Numbered from the stretch's first letter, positions 33,796-43,045 are shown. The stretch is 64,000 bases of DNA from an uncultured Bacilli bacterium (GCA_958413985.1 CATYVZ010000005.1:39949-103948); one strand, 5' to 3'. Numbers and translations: made by a program. Notes: generated by a model not told the origin, from the letters alone.

Positions 33796-34203
33796 CTACT
33801 CACATACATATCCTTGGTCTTTAAGTAAGTTAACTAAATCTGTTCTACTAGTTTTAATAATATATTTTTCTTTTAATTCATCGTTAGCATCTAAAGGTAA
33901 TTGATATTCTACCTTATATTGATTTTCTTCATCGATTAAGACATTAGTTGACAACTGATAATAAATATTTTGTATTTCTAAAGATTGTTTGATATTAGAA
34001 ATCGTATCAGCTGATAAATCATGATAATCATAAGTTATTTTTAAATCCTCGATCACATCGTTTTTAAAACCAAACGTATATGTAGTAATACTAGTTAAAG
34101 TATCAGCTTTTTCTTCTTTAGTACAAGATTTAACTAAATAGCCACTATTTTCAAAACAACCAGTCATCAACAAACACAATAATAAGATAACTATCTTTTT
34201 CAA
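33796..34203 (-). CDS. Lipoprotein, unknown
   Basis: About 135 residues with a lipobox (LLMTGCFE), followed by strand-rich text such as TSITTYTFGFKNDVIEDLKITYDYHD, and a C-terminal QGYVCE. A GTG at 34212 would overlap the AAAGGTGATT ribosome site, so the TTG at 34201-34203 is the more likely start. It overlaps the end of tex by a few bases only if the longer start is used. No family recognised. Confidence 0.6.
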   Translation of the reverse strand: MKKIVILLLCLLMTGCFENSGYLVKSCTKEEKADTLTSITTYTFGFKNDVIEDLKITYDYHDLSADTISNIKQSLEIQNIYYQLSTNVLIDEENQYKVEYQLPLDANDELKEKYIIKTSRTDLVNLLKDQGYVCE

Positions 34204-34208
34204 ATTAA

Positions 34209-36344
34209 TCACCTTTCTAATAACGATAATGAAACTTTATTTTTTTCTAGATTAATATCATCGACATAGCAATCGACAATATCGCCAACACTAACTACTT
34301 CCATCGGATGTTTAATATATTTATTGGTCAATTTAGAAATATGGGCCAAGCCATCATTTTTAAGACCAATATCGATAAACACACCAAAATCGACCACATT
34401 GCGAACTGTTCCTTGCAATTTCATTCCCACTTTTAAATCTTCGATATGTAAAATATCACTTCTTAAAATTGGTTTAGGCATCTCGTCACGAGGATCACGA
34501 TTAGGCTTTTTCAAAGCCTCGATAATGTCTTGTAAAGTATAGATATCGATATTTAATTTTTTACTGTAATCATCAATGTCGATATCTAATTTTTCGATTA
34601 AGTGATCAGTTCCTAAATCGGCAACACTTAAATCTAACATTTTTAATAATTTTAAAGTAGCATCGTAGCTTTCGGGATGAATACCAGTAACATCTAAGGG
34701 GTTAGTCCCATCAGTTATTCTTAAAAAACCAATAGCTTGTTCATATGTTTTATCGGATAGAATTTTTTTGATTTCTTCTCTATTATTAATCCTATTTTTA
34801 TTGCGATATTCTAATATTTTATCAATATTCTTTTTAGTTATACCAGAAACATATTTAAACAATGAAGGACTAGCCGTATTAACATTAACCCCTACTTTAT
34901 TGACCGCACTACTAACGACAAAATCTAAACTCTCGGTTAATTTTTTATTTGAAACATCGTGTTGGTATAAACCGACTCCAATACTTTCTGGCTCAATTTT
35001 AACTAATTCAGCTAACGGATCCTGCAATCTTCTTCCAATACTGATTGCGCTTCTTTTTTCCACTGTTAATGAAGGAAATTCTTCAATAGCAATCTTACTA
35101 GCTGAATAAACACTAGCCCCTGCTTCACTGACGATAATATATTCAACTTTTCTTTTAGCATCTTTAATAACGTCAGCTATAAAGGCCTCACTTTCACGTG
35201 ACGCAGTTCCATTACCAATAGCGATAATATCAATTTTATATTTATCGATTAAATCTAAAACTATTTTTTTAGCTTCTTCATATTTTTTTACTGGTTCATG
35301 AGGATAAATAACAGCTATTTCTAAATTTTGTCCGACTGGATTTAAAACAGCTAATTTACACCCTGTTCGATAAGCGGGATCTAAACCTAATACCATTTTA
35401 TCTTTCATCGGTGGTTGAAGTAATAATTTTTCTAAGTTCTTCCCAAAATTATCGATCGCAACTTCTTCAGATTTCTCAGTTAATTCACTTCTTATTTCTC
35501 TTTCGATCGAAGGAGCAATCAATCTTTTATATGCATCGTCGATCGCTTCTTCGACAATGGATAAGACAAATGAATGCTCATCTTTAATAATTTTTGTCTT
35601 TAAATTATTTATAATACTATCTTTAGCAATATCGATAGTAACACTAATAACTTTTTCATTTTCTGCTCGATTGATCGCTAAAACTCGATGTGGTTTGATT
35701 TCTTTGACCTTTTCTTGATAGTCATAGTACATTTCATAAGTTTTATTTTCATCTTTGGCATCTTTTTTTATTTTAGTTATAATAATACCGTTGCGATAGG
35801 TAAAATTTCTAATTGATTTACGGTAGGATGCATTATCGCTTATCCATTCAGCGATAATATATTTAGCTCCTTGAATTGCCTCCTCGATAGTCTTAACTTT
35901 ATCATTTAAATATTTACTAGCGATATCTTGAATATTACTTTTAAGGGGAAATGACATAATTATCTTAGCTAATGGTTCTAATCCATTATTAATAGCTTCA
36001 GTTGCTTTTGTTTTTTTCTTTTCTTTATATGGTCGATATAAATCTTCAACTTCGACTAACTTACTAGCATTTAAAATTTGATTTTTCAATTCTAAAGTTA
36101 ATAAACCTTTTTCATCGATTAATCTTATCACATCTTCTTTTCTTTTTAATAAGTTTACTTGGTATTCATATATTTCACTTATTTTTCTTATTTGTTCTTC
36201 ATCTAAAGCCCCAGTTGCTTCTTTACGGTATCTAGCGATAAAAGGAATAGTATTGCCATCTTCTAGCAATTTTAAGACAGCTTCAGTTTGGTTACTTTTT
36301 ATATTTAATTCTAAACTTGTATTTTTTATTATATCTTGATTCAT
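34209..36344 (-). CDS. tex: Tex-like RNA-binding protein
   Basis: About 711 residues with the Tex layout: N-terminal helical domain with FIARYRKEATGALDEEQIR, a YqgF-like central region (VLGLDPAYRTGCKLAVLN and IAIGNGTASRESEAFI), helix-hairpin-helix segments (KVGVNVNTASPSLFKYVSG), and an S1 domain at the C-terminus (LKVGMKLQGTVRNVVDFGVFIDIGLKNDGL). Tex proteins bind nucleic acid and affect transcription; precise role varies. The ATG at 36342-36344 fits the AAGGAAAGTGAG site better than the GTG nine bases upstream. Confidence 0.93.
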   Translation of the reverse strand: MNQDIIKNTSLELNIKSNQTEAVLKLLEDGNTIPFIARYRKEATGALDEEQIRKISEIYEYQVNLLKRKEDVIRLIDEKGLLTLELKNQILNASKLVEVEDLYRPYKEKKKTKATEAINNGLEPLAKIIMSFPLKSNIQDIASKYLNDKVKTIEEAIQGAKYIIAEWISDNASYRKSIRNFTYRNGIIITKIKKDAKDENKTYEMYYDYQEKVKEIKPHRVLAINRAENEKVISVTIDIAKDSIINNLKTKIIKDEHSFVLSIVEEAIDDAYKRLIAPSIEREIRSELTEKSEEVAIDNFGKNLEKLLLQPPMKDKMVLGLDPAYRTGCKLAVLNPVGQNLEIAVIYPHEPVKKYEEAKKIVLDLIDKYKIDIIAIGNGTASRESEAFIADVIKDAKRKVEYIIVSEAGASVYSASKIAIEEFPSLTVEKRSAISIGRRLQDPLAELVKIEPESIGVGLYQHDVSNKKLTESLDFVVSSAVNKVGVNVNTASPSLFKYVSGITKKNIDKILEYRNKNRINNREEIKKILSDKTYEQAIGFLRITDGTNPLDVTGIHPESYDATLKLLKMLDLSVADLGTDHLIEKLDIDIDDYSKKLNIDIYTLQDIIEALKKPNRDPRDEMPKPILRSDILHIEDLKVGMKLQGTVRNVVDFGVFIDIGLKNDGLAHISKLTNKYIKHPMEVVSVGDIVDCYVDDINLEKNKVSLSLLER

Positions 36345-36480
36345 ATTTCTCACTTTCCTTACTAATAAATTATATCATATTTAGCTTAAAAGAACAAAAG
36401 CCAAAATAAATTTGACATTCTATTTATCATAAGTCATCTATTCAATAACTATTTTTTAATTATACTTTTTTTGTATATAA

Positions 36481-36505
36481 AAAGTATCGAATCAATCGAT
36501 ACTTT
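36481..36505 (-). terminator. Terminator after the DUF6273-like protein gene
   Basis: AAAGTATCGA and TCGATACTTT form a 10-bp stem with loop ATCAA (TTGAT on the minus strand), followed by a T run. Confidence 0.85.
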
Positions 36506-36515
36506 AATTTAACTA

Positions 36516-37496
36516 TCAATACTTATAGACCGTTATAATCGGACGAAGACCAAAATCTTCTTTACTAACATCGTTAGTTTCTAACTTACCATTTTTAAAG
36601 ACTCCCCATGCATAAAATGACATCGATCTACTAGCACTACTCAACCAATAACCATTAATTATTTCACTTTCTAAATTTTCCAATAACCAATTAGGAACTA
36701 CCCCATCGATGCACACTTTAGAAATTTGTGTATAGGAAGGAAGTGTCGCTCTCATCTGCTTATAAATATCACTATATACTTTATCGGTATTATCATCGGC
36801 AATTTTATAGTTTCTTAAAGTGATATTAGTCCAATCATCCGTCTGTTTTTTTAAATTATCGATTAAAGTAACCGGACCTTCTAAATTATCAGATGGCGCG
36901 AAAACAACTCCATTACTAATGTTTTCACTCAAAATTAAAGTTACTTCTTCACCATTATCCGCTAAAACATAAAATTTATAAACCTCTAAATCGTTAACTT
37001 GAATTGCTAAAGGAGTACCTATTTCACATATCCCTTCACTCACACAAGGATCTATTTCAGAAATTTGTAAATTTAAATCGATCGTCGCTAAGTCTTGTAA
37101 CAAAACACCTTTTTCAATAATCACTTTTTCATTTTTTATTTGTTCGTATAATTGCTTATAATTGCTATCTTCACTATCATATAACTTCCCACCATAAAAA
37201 TAGTATTTAGTGCCATCGACTATACAACCATGAAGCAGCATTTGTTTGTCGTTAGAATAATATACTTCATCACAAGATAAGCTAGAATCACTATTTTCTT
37301 CTAACCATTCTTTTGCAATATTAGTACTGACCAATGGATAATTTTTAGTAATAATATCAGATTGTAAGGTAGCAGCATAGACGATCAAATTATTTTTGAC
37401 TTTATCTTCTTGACTTAGATCTTTATCTTTTATAAAGAAATATGCGCTACCACCTATTAACACGATCAACAAAACAACTATAATATACTTTTTCAT
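36516..37496 (-). CDS. Membrane-anchored protein with a DUF6273-like end
   Basis: A 326-residue protein with one N-terminal membrane helix (IIVVLLIVLIGGSAYFFI), then a folded exterior domain. The C-terminal segment contains GYWLSSASRSMSFYAWGVF and ends FGLRPIITVYKY, similar to the end of DUF6273 proteins (W-L-R-S ... R-P or A-P). It is the third member of that type in this window but clearly more distant than the other two. It follows ppa directly, as the last gene of murT-gatD-ppa. No catalytic motif seen; a surface binding role is plausible. Confidence 0.6.
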   Translation of the reverse strand: MKKYIIVVLLIVLIGGSAYFFIKDKDLSQEDKVKNNLIVYAATLQSDIITKNYPLVSTNIAKEWLEENSDSSLSCDEVYYSNDKQMLLHGCIVDGTKYYFYGGKLYDSEDSNYKQLYEQIKNEKVIIEKGVLLQDLATIDLNLQISEIDPCVSEGICEIGTPLAIQVNDLEVYKFYVLADNGEEVTLILSENISNGVVFAPSDNLEGPVTLIDNLKKQTDDWTNITLRNYKIADDNTDKVYSDIYKQMRATLPSYTQISKVCIDGVVPNWLLENLESEIINGYWLSSASRSMSFYAWGVFKNGKLETNDVSKEDFGLRPIITVYKY

Positions 37497-37497
37497 T

Positions 37498-37989
37498 TTA
37501 ATGCCTACTTTCTTGATATCTTTTTTGACATTCTATAATCAAATCTAAAGCACTTTGCTTATCATGATAGTCGTAAACCTTTACTTCAATATTTTGTAAT
37601 TCTTTATAATTTTGAAAAAAGTTTTTAATTTCTTCTAAAGTAAATTGTGATAAGTCACTTAGACAATTAACATCGTTATATCGTGGATCAACATCAACTA
37701 CTGATATCAACTTGTAATCTTCGTGACCATTATCGACAACTGATAAATAACCAATTACACGAGCTGGAACTATACACCCAGGAAAAGTTGGTTCACTTGA
37801 TATAACTAAAATATCTAAAGGATCGCCATCTTTAGCTAAAGTGTTTTCAATATAACCATATTCAGCAGGATAAGTCATAGCTGAATATAAAACCCGATCT
37901 AGTTTAATTCGATTAGTTTTCTTATCGATTTCAAATTTATTTTTTGTTTTTAATGGTATTTCGATAATCGCTTCAACAACGTTATTCAT
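37498..37989 (-). CDS. ppa: Inorganic pyrophosphatase, family I
   Basis: About 163 residues from the ATG at 37987-37989 (a second ATG three bases upstream is also possible). Conserved acid residues for metal and pyrophosphate binding are visible: AEYGYIENTLAKDGDPLDILV and SVVDVDPRYNDV. The enzyme hydrolyses PPi and pulls biosynthesis forward. AAGGAGG precedes the start. It overlaps the end of gatD by eight bases. Confidence 0.93.
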   Translation of the reverse strand: MNNVVEAIIEIPLKTKNKFEIDKKTNRIKLDRVLYSAMTYPAEYGYIENTLAKDGDPLDILVISSEPTFPGCIVPARVIGYLSVVDNGHEDYKLISVVDVDPRYNDVNCLSDLSQFTLEEIKNFFQNYKELQNIEVKVYDYHDKQSALDLIIECQKRYQESRH

Positions 37990-38641
37990 CATGAACCTCC
38001 TTAAAATTTTTAACAAATTCCCGGTAAGCTTTATTCTCTATTTTTAAATCATATTTTAATTTTTTATTAGTAAAATTATTTAAAAAGTATTTAAGAAATT
38101 CTGGATTACGAACTAAAATTGGACCAAGAATATAAGTGCCATAGAAATTGTGATATTGTATTCCCTCATTTTCAAAAAGTGAATAATCTACGTCTTCAAT
38201 ATAACTATTGTTATTAATAAAACCTAAAATATTTTTTTTAGTTATTTTACTAGGTAGATATACTTCTTTCATTTTTCTTTTGCCCTGTTTAACGACAAAA
38301 TCTAATAGATTTAAACCCTTATATTCTTTGTTGGCTATTATTTTTTGACCAAACATATCGACACTATTGCCAGTAGCTAATATAAATTTACCATCTTCGA
38401 TATATTTAACTATATCTTTTTGATATTTCATAAGATGGTTTAAAGCAACCTTTTGATTTTCTTCGGTCCCACTACCAATATAGACTAAATCATAATCTTG
38501 AAAATTTAAATCGTCATCTAAAGACAAATAAATTATTTGATGTTTTATTTTATTATATTTTAAAACATCAGCAATAATTTTAATATTGCCAGATTCACCA
38601 TATAAATTAAGAAAGTCATAATATAAATAAGCTATTTTCAT
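37982..38641 (-). CDS. gatD: GatD-like glutamine amidotransferase, probably catalytically altered
   Basis: A 219-residue protein that pairs with MurT to amidate the D-Glu of lipid II. The overall frame is class-I amidotransferase: NLYGESGNIKII, VYIGSGTEENQ, YKGLNLLDF and NFYGTYILGPILVRNP. However the site where GatD normally has CGG (the nucleophile) reads TGNS at residues 90-93, and the normal H in GTYLHGP is absent (GTYILGP at 168-174). Both catalytic residues therefore appear lost. The ATG overlaps the murT stop, supporting operonic pairing. Confidence 0.85.
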   Translation of the reverse strand: MKIAYLYYDFLNLYGESGNIKIIADVLKYNKIKHQIIYLSLDDDLNFQDYDLVYIGSGTEENQKVALNHLMKYQKDIVKYIEDGKFILATGNSVDMFGQKIIANKEYKGLNLLDFVVKQGKRKMKEVYLPSKITKKNILGFINNNSYIEDVDYSLFENEGIQYHNFYGTYILGPILVRNPEFLKYFLNNFTNKKLKYDLKIENKAYREFVKNFKEVHDE

Positions 38642-39960
38642 AACATTCCTCTTTCTTTTAAAGTGGCGATATACTGATAATTTAAATCAAAATATAAGAC
38701 ACAGTATAGATCACCTTTAGTATGTTCTAAACAGTAATCAAAAGATTTTTTGTAATCTAAACAATAAAGAATTTTTTTAGGATCGACGCCAGCATATTTT
38801 AATCTAACTGCAAGATCATAGGCAAAAGGTCCTATTAAAATGATCTGTTCAATACTTTTATTGTTTAATAATTCAAAATTGATATCATATAACCAAGAAA
38901 TATCCTTTAAATCATAACGTCCACTTATTCTTGTAAAACCAATGGCTACGGTCTTTTGTCCTTTTTTTGAAACAATATATTCTAAGGATTGATTATAAGA
39001 TAATGGGGTTTCATTTTTGCTTAAAAGAAGCGTTCCTTTGTGATCGTCAAAGGTAAATTCGTTTAATCTTTTAACTTTTAATGATAATTTATTTAAAGAT
39101 TCGACTATTTTAAAACGGTCGATCTTTTCTAATGCGCAGACTGTATAACAAGCTAACATATTATAAACATTGTATAAAGCTGTATTATTTAATTTAATAA
39201 AATTATCTTCTATTTTAAATCCTTCTTGCATTAAAACAGCTTCGAAATCACAATCGGGACGATTGTAATCGTTGTTAGGACAATGGTAATAACCTAAATT
39301 ACCATAATTGAAATAATCGAAAATTAGTTTTCGATGACAAATAGGACAATAAGCTAAATCTAATGTCTCTATTTTGTTTTTCTTTGTCGAATATTTATTT
39401 TCCTTCAAACCATAATAAGTAATTTTATTCTTTTTACCTAAACTAAACTTTGTTACTAATGGATCATCAGCATTTAAAATCAAATGAGTTTTAGTATTAA
39501 TGCTTTTGTTTATCTCATCGAATACTAAACCAAAATGACCATTACGAGCAAGTTGATCACGGGATAAATTATTGATAATAAAGTATTTAGGTGTTATAAA
39601 TTTAAATACTTCTTTAACATATCTTTCATCGACTTCAATTATAAGAACATCGACTTTAGTTTGACCATTTATTTTACTTGCATCAATAAAAGCTGTCGTT
39701 ACACCATCGATTAGATTTGACCCTTTTAAATTGCTACAAACTTTATAACCATTTTGTTTATAAACTTCATAAATTGTCCCTACTACACTAGTTTTTCCAG
39801 TTGTTCCTGTTACAAAAATAGTAGTCTTAGGTAACTTAAAATATTTTAAAATATTTTTATTTAATTTTAAGGCAATCCTTCCAGGAAGTGCAGTACCACG
39901 ACCAAACAAATTAAGAATTGCTTTAGCTAATTTTGTAAACATAACAATTAAGATATTCAT
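38638..39960 (-). CDS. murT: Lipid II isoglutaminyl synthase, MurT subunit
   Basis: A protein of about 440 residues from the ATG at 39958-39960, which follows GGTGAGTAAA. It is a Mur-ligase homologue: ATP-binding TGTTGKTSVVGTIYE, central domain with INNLSRDQLARNGH, and a Cys4 zinc ribbon (CPICHRKL and CPNNDYNRPDC) typical of MurT, then a C-terminal DUF1727 part. With GatD it converts D-Glu of lipid II to D-iGln. The zinc-ribbon cysteines and P-loop are intact, unlike the partner's catalytic residues. Confidence 0.93.
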   Translation of the reverse strand: MNILIVMFTKLAKAILNLFGRGTALPGRIALKLNKNILKYFKLPKTTIFVTGTTGKTSVVGTIYEVYKQNGYKVCSNLKGSNLIDGVTTAFIDASKINGQTKVDVLIIEVDERYVKEVFKFITPKYFIINNLSRDQLARNGHFGLVFDEINKSINTKTHLILNADDPLVTKFSLGKKNKITYYGLKENKYSTKKNKIETLDLAYCPICHRKLIFDYFNYGNLGYYHCPNNDYNRPDCDFEAVLMQEGFKIEDNFIKLNNTALYNVYNMLACYTVCALEKIDRFKIVESLNKLSLKVKRLNEFTFDDHKGTLLLSKNETPLSYNQSLEYIVSKKGQKTVAIGFTRISGRYDLKDISWLYDINFELLNNKSIEQIILIGPFAYDLAVRLKYAGVDPKKILYCLDYKKSFDYCLEHTKGDLYCVLYFDLNYQYIATLKERGML

Positions 39961-40047
39961 TTTACTCACCAATTATATTATAACATTTTTTTTATAAAAT
40001 AAATTATTTAAAAAGTATTTTTGACATTTTTTAACTGTAAAATTAAA

Positions 40048-40087
40048 AATCTCCTTAATGTTTTATATTACAAAACTTAAAGAGATT
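40048..40087 (-). terminator. Terminator after the 40105 gene
   Basis: AATCTC and GAGATT, with further partly mismatched pairing (TTAA and GTTTT with AAAAC and TTAA), form a long hairpin; on the minus strand it ends in a T run. Confidence 0.75.
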
Positions 40088-40104
40088 ATAATAAATTAAA
40101 ATTA

Positions 40105-40839
40105 TTAACTTATTTTATTAGAAAAGGATATATACCTATCATCTATTTTTCGAACTGTTTCAATTATACGTTCATCGTTTTTAGACAAATCTGATAAATT
40201 TATATATAATGAAATATCCTCTTTTAGAAGTTCAATGATATCGTCAATATATGTGTCATAAATCTCCTTATTATTTAAAAAGTCCATTCTTTTATTTTTT
40301 AAATAATAATTTCTCACTGGATAATAATTTTCTTTATTATCTTCATCTAATATCAGTGCAACTTTCTTATTTATTTTTAGGCTTTTTAATAAAATATCTT
40401 TATCTATAAAATCTTTGTCTAATAAATATATTACTTTTTCGTTAACTTTTATATAATCACATACATCTTCTTTTTTTAGATCAACATATTTAATTAATTC
40501 ATAAGATTTATCTAAATATTTTAATATCGTGTTTTTATCAAATAATAATTCACTTTTAATATTTTTATGCTCGTTTTTATATTGAGCTATAATTAATCTA
40601 ATTGGATTATTTTTATAAAATTCATAAAGATATTTTTCATTAGTAAAAATATCAGTATTTATGTTATTAATTTTAGACAACAAATCTTCCGTCATCATTT
40701 CTCTATTAAAATTTGTATTTAAAAAATCAGAAAAAGATATGATATAGGAAATATCAACATCTTCTAGCGAATTAAACCGAGCTTCATTTAATTCATTAAT
40801 TTTTATTATCAAATTTATCAACAAAACATCATTATCCAT
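40105..40839 (-). CDS. Hypothetical protein, 244 residues
   Basis: Soluble, acidic and probably all-helical. The sequence has repeated short helix pairs such as NEKVIYLLDKDFIDKDILLKSLKINKKVALIL, hinting at an alpha-solenoid, but I cannot assign the family. The ATG at 40837-40839 follows GAGGATATTATA; the longer frame lacks a site. TCGA is scarce, in contrast with its neighbours, so it may be acquired. Confidence 0.6.
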   Translation of the reverse strand: MDNDVLLINLIIKINELNEARFNSLEDVDISYIISFSDFLNTNFNREMMTEDLLSKINNINTDIFTNEKYLYEFYKNNPIRLIIAQYKNEHKNIKSELLFDKNTILKYLDKSYELIKYVDLKKEDVCDYIKVNEKVIYLLDKDFIDKDILLKSLKINKKVALILDEDNKENYYPVRNYYLKNKRMDFLNNKEIYDTYIDDIIELLKEDISLYINLSDLSKNDERIIETVRKIDDRYISFSNKIS

Positions 40840-40970
40840 TATAATATCCTCACTTTTAATTATAAATATAACATAAATATTGACACTTTTGCAATATTCC
40901 CTCAAAATTGATAAACCTTTATTTTTTTATATTTAACAGCAACTTGTCTTTTAATAAATTATCTAATATG

Positions 40971-40979
40971 TGTTATAAT
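40971..40979 (+). promoter_or_regulatory. Promoter of the SDR gene (extended -10)
   Basis: TGTTATAAT, an extended -10, lies 22 bases before the ATG at 41002. No good -35 box is seen at 17 bases. Confidence 0.55.
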
Positions 40980-41001
40980 AATATAGAATGGAGGAATAAA
41001 A

Positions 41002-41790
41002 ATGGATTTGAATGGTAAAGTTGCAATTATTACCGGCGGTGCGATGGGAAATGGTTTAGGTATTGCTGAAGTATTTTTAAAATTAGGAGCAACTGTAATA
41101 ATATTAGATTATTCTGATAAACTAGGAACGACTTTAGGTCAATTAATGAAAATATCGCAAAATGTAATTGGTTACAAAGTCGATATAACTGATAAAGAAC
41201 TAGTTAATAAAATTGTCGATTCTGTTTACAGTAAATATAATAAAATTGATATTTTAGTTAACAATGCTGGAGTTGCTAAATTGGCAAAATTTGAAGATAT
41301 GACAGATGAAATTAGAGATTTTCACATCGATATAAATATCAAAGGAACTTGGAATGTTACAAAAGCAGTTTATCCTTATATGATTAAAAATAACTATGGC
41401 AAGATCGTTAATTTGTCTAGTGTGACTGGACCTAAGGTTGCTGATCAAAAAGAAGTAGCTTACGCTACTACTAAAGCTGCCTTAATTGGTTTTACTAAAA
41501 GTTTAGCCATGGAAGGAGTCCAACACAATATCACAGTAAATGCTATTTTACCGGGTTATATTATGACACCAATGGTCGAAGGTATTGCCAAAGATAGCGA
41601 TAATAATAATCCTGAAAGTGTCATCAATGGTATTGCTGAAGGTATTCCAATGGGAAGATTAGGAACAATACAGGAATTAGGAAATTTAGCGGCTTTCTTA
41701 GCAAGTGATCTATCAAATTACATAACTGGAGCTGAATTTGTAATAGATGGTGGATCTACTTTACCTGAGACAAAAATTGTCGGTATTTAA
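41002..41790 (+). CDS. Short-chain dehydrogenase/reductase
   Basis: A 262-residue SDR oxidoreductase. The NAD(P)-binding TGGAMGNGLGIAEVF, NNAGVAKLAKFE, the catalytic Ser in VNLSSVTGPKV, Tyr in YATTKAALIGF, and the PGYIMTPM segment are all present. The conserved acid in VIILDYSDK suggests NAD preference. The substrate is unknown. It is one of the rare plus-strand genes, with its own promoter and a bidirectional terminator shared with the prepilin-like gene. Confidence 0.93.
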   Translation: MDLNGKVAIITGGAMGNGLGIAEVFLKLGATVIILDYSDKLGTTLGQLMKISQNVIGYKVDITDKELVNKIVDSVYSKYNKIDILVNNAGVAKLAKFEDMTDEIRDFHIDINIKGTWNVTKAVYPYMIKNNYGKIVNLSSVTGPKVADQKEVAYATTKAALIGFTKSLAMEGVQHNITVNAILPGYIMTPMVEGIAKDSDNNNPESVINGIAEGIPMGRLGTIQELGNLAAFLASDLSNYITGAEFVIDGGSTLPETKIVGI

Positions 41791-41801
41791 TTAAAATATT
41801 A

Positions 41802-41843
41802 AAAATAGTCTATTAACTTATTTAAAAGTAAATAGACTATTTT
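41802..41843. terminator. Bidirectional terminator between SDR and prepilin-like gene
   Basis: AAAATAGTCTATT (41802-41814) and AATAGACTATTTT (41831-41843) form a long stem with A and T runs at both ends. The sequence near it (TTAAAAGTAAATAGAC) recurs at 63061-63076 behind the DUF6273 paralogue. Confidence 0.8.
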
Positions 41844-41848
41844 CTTTA

Positions 41849-42940
41849 TTATCCTATTCTAAAAGCTGGGGCTACGCCTAAAGTATAATTAGCAAGGCGG
41901 AAATCCCAATCGCCATCCACAGCGACATAGTAAAAATTAACATTATAACTAGAATGAGGCGAGCGCAACCACAATTCATTTACAGTTCCTTGGTATGTCT
42001 TTATTGCTCCACTATAATTACTTATTGTTACTCCATTATTCTCATAATAATCTAATTGCCTTGTTTCTTCAGATATATTTACACCATAAACTTCTTTAGA
42101 GGACAACAAATATAGTTTATCTATTGAAGTAAGAGCGGAACTATCACTTGAACCATGCTCTGATACTGTATAGGTATCAATGATAACATTCCTTAAATCA
42201 CTTGGTAATGCATTATATATCTCTTCATTGACAAAACTATACATCTCACTGGCTGGCCAGCCTCCTACATTAGTAGAAGTTGAATTCATATTATGTGTAG
42301 TTATAATATCCTCAAACTCGATTACAAAACCACATGCTGTTTGCGAAAAGACATCATTATTACATTGTTCTGGGGTTGACATATTCGCTATTCTTACTGT
42401 AAAGGTTGTCTCATCTCCATTAGTATATCCTTCTACTGTTACCTCTTTAGTATCTCCTACTTTATATACTTCTGAAGCTTTTCCCGATCTTACCATCTCT
42501 ACAATAGTATCCCATGAATCTAAAGCAAATGATACTGATTCAGGTGTTTCTGGCTCACTTGGTGTTGGACATTCTTCAACATATTCATAAACATATTGAC
42601 TAAAGCTAGTGCTATAAGATATTCTAACACAACCTGTCATTTCGGTATTATCTAATGGATTTTTTAAAATCCCATTTTCCGTGTTTAAAATATACCCACC
42701 ATTTATTAAATCAGATAAACTAACTGAATATGTATATGAACTATCTATATCCGGCAATTTATCTGCATTATGAATTCCCCATGTTTTAGCCGCTTCAACG
42801 ATCATTTTCTTCTGTGCATCGTATGCTTGCTCCTTGCTATTTTGAATTGAGCCACTAATAATTGGATACGCAATCAAAGAAACAATAGCCAACAAAGTAA
42901 TAACACTTAATAATTCGATTAACGTAAACCCTTTTTTCAT
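41849..42940 (-). CDS. Prepilin-type protein with DUF6273-like C-terminal domain
   Basis: A 363-residue protein. It begins with a type IV prepilin peptide: basic KKG, then the cleavage site GFTLIELLSVITLLAIV with Glu5 of the mature helix, so it should be cut by a prepilin peptidase and held in the membrane or a pseudopilus. After a linker with repeated Pro-Glu (PSEPETPES) comes a globular DUF6273-like domain ending WLRSPHSS ... GVAPAFRIG. It shares a strongly conserved frame with the partial gene at 63141. It lies beside comEA/comEC, but is on its own transcript. A pilus-tip or surface binding role is an inference. Confidence 0.82.
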   Translation of the reverse strand: MKKGFTLIELLSVITLLAIVSLIAYPIISGSIQNSKEQAYDAQKKMIVEAAKTWGIHNADKLPDIDSSYTYSVSLSDLINGGYILNTENGILKNPLDNTEMTGCVRISYSTSFSQYVYEYVEECPTPSEPETPESVSFALDSWDTIVEMVRSGKASEVYKVGDTKEVTVEGYTNGDETTFTVRIANMSTPEQCNNDVFSQTACGFVIEFEDIITTHNMNSTSTNVGGWPASEMYSFVNEEIYNALPSDLRNVIIDTYTVSEHGSSDSSALTSIDKLYLLSSKEVYGVNISEETRQLDYYENNGVTISNYSGAIKTYQGTVNELWLRSPHSSYNVNFYYVAVDGDWDFRLANYTLGVAPAFRIG

Positions 42941-42999
42941 CTATAATCACCAACTCTACTCTAAGTTAATTATATATTTTATAATAAATAAAGTCAAGA

Positions 43000-43045
43000 A
43001 AAAGCTAATCTTATCTGATTAGCTTTTAAGGAAGAATAATCTTCC
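43000..43045 (-). terminator. Terminator pair after comEC
   Basis: AAAAGCTAATC (43000-43010) and GATTAGCTTTT (43017-43027) form an 11-bp stem followed by T on the minus strand; a second palindrome GGAAGA-ATAA-TCTTCC (43030-43045) precedes it. Confidence 0.85.

Noticed and set aside
36516..37496. Diversity-generating retroelement target
   Set aside because: No reverse transcriptase or template repeat is visible in the window, so the DUF6273-like fold alone does not show it.
42180..42590. Plus-strand ORF of 136 residues
   Set aside because: It is the shadow of the prepilin-like DUF6273 gene, which has a clear leader and domain.
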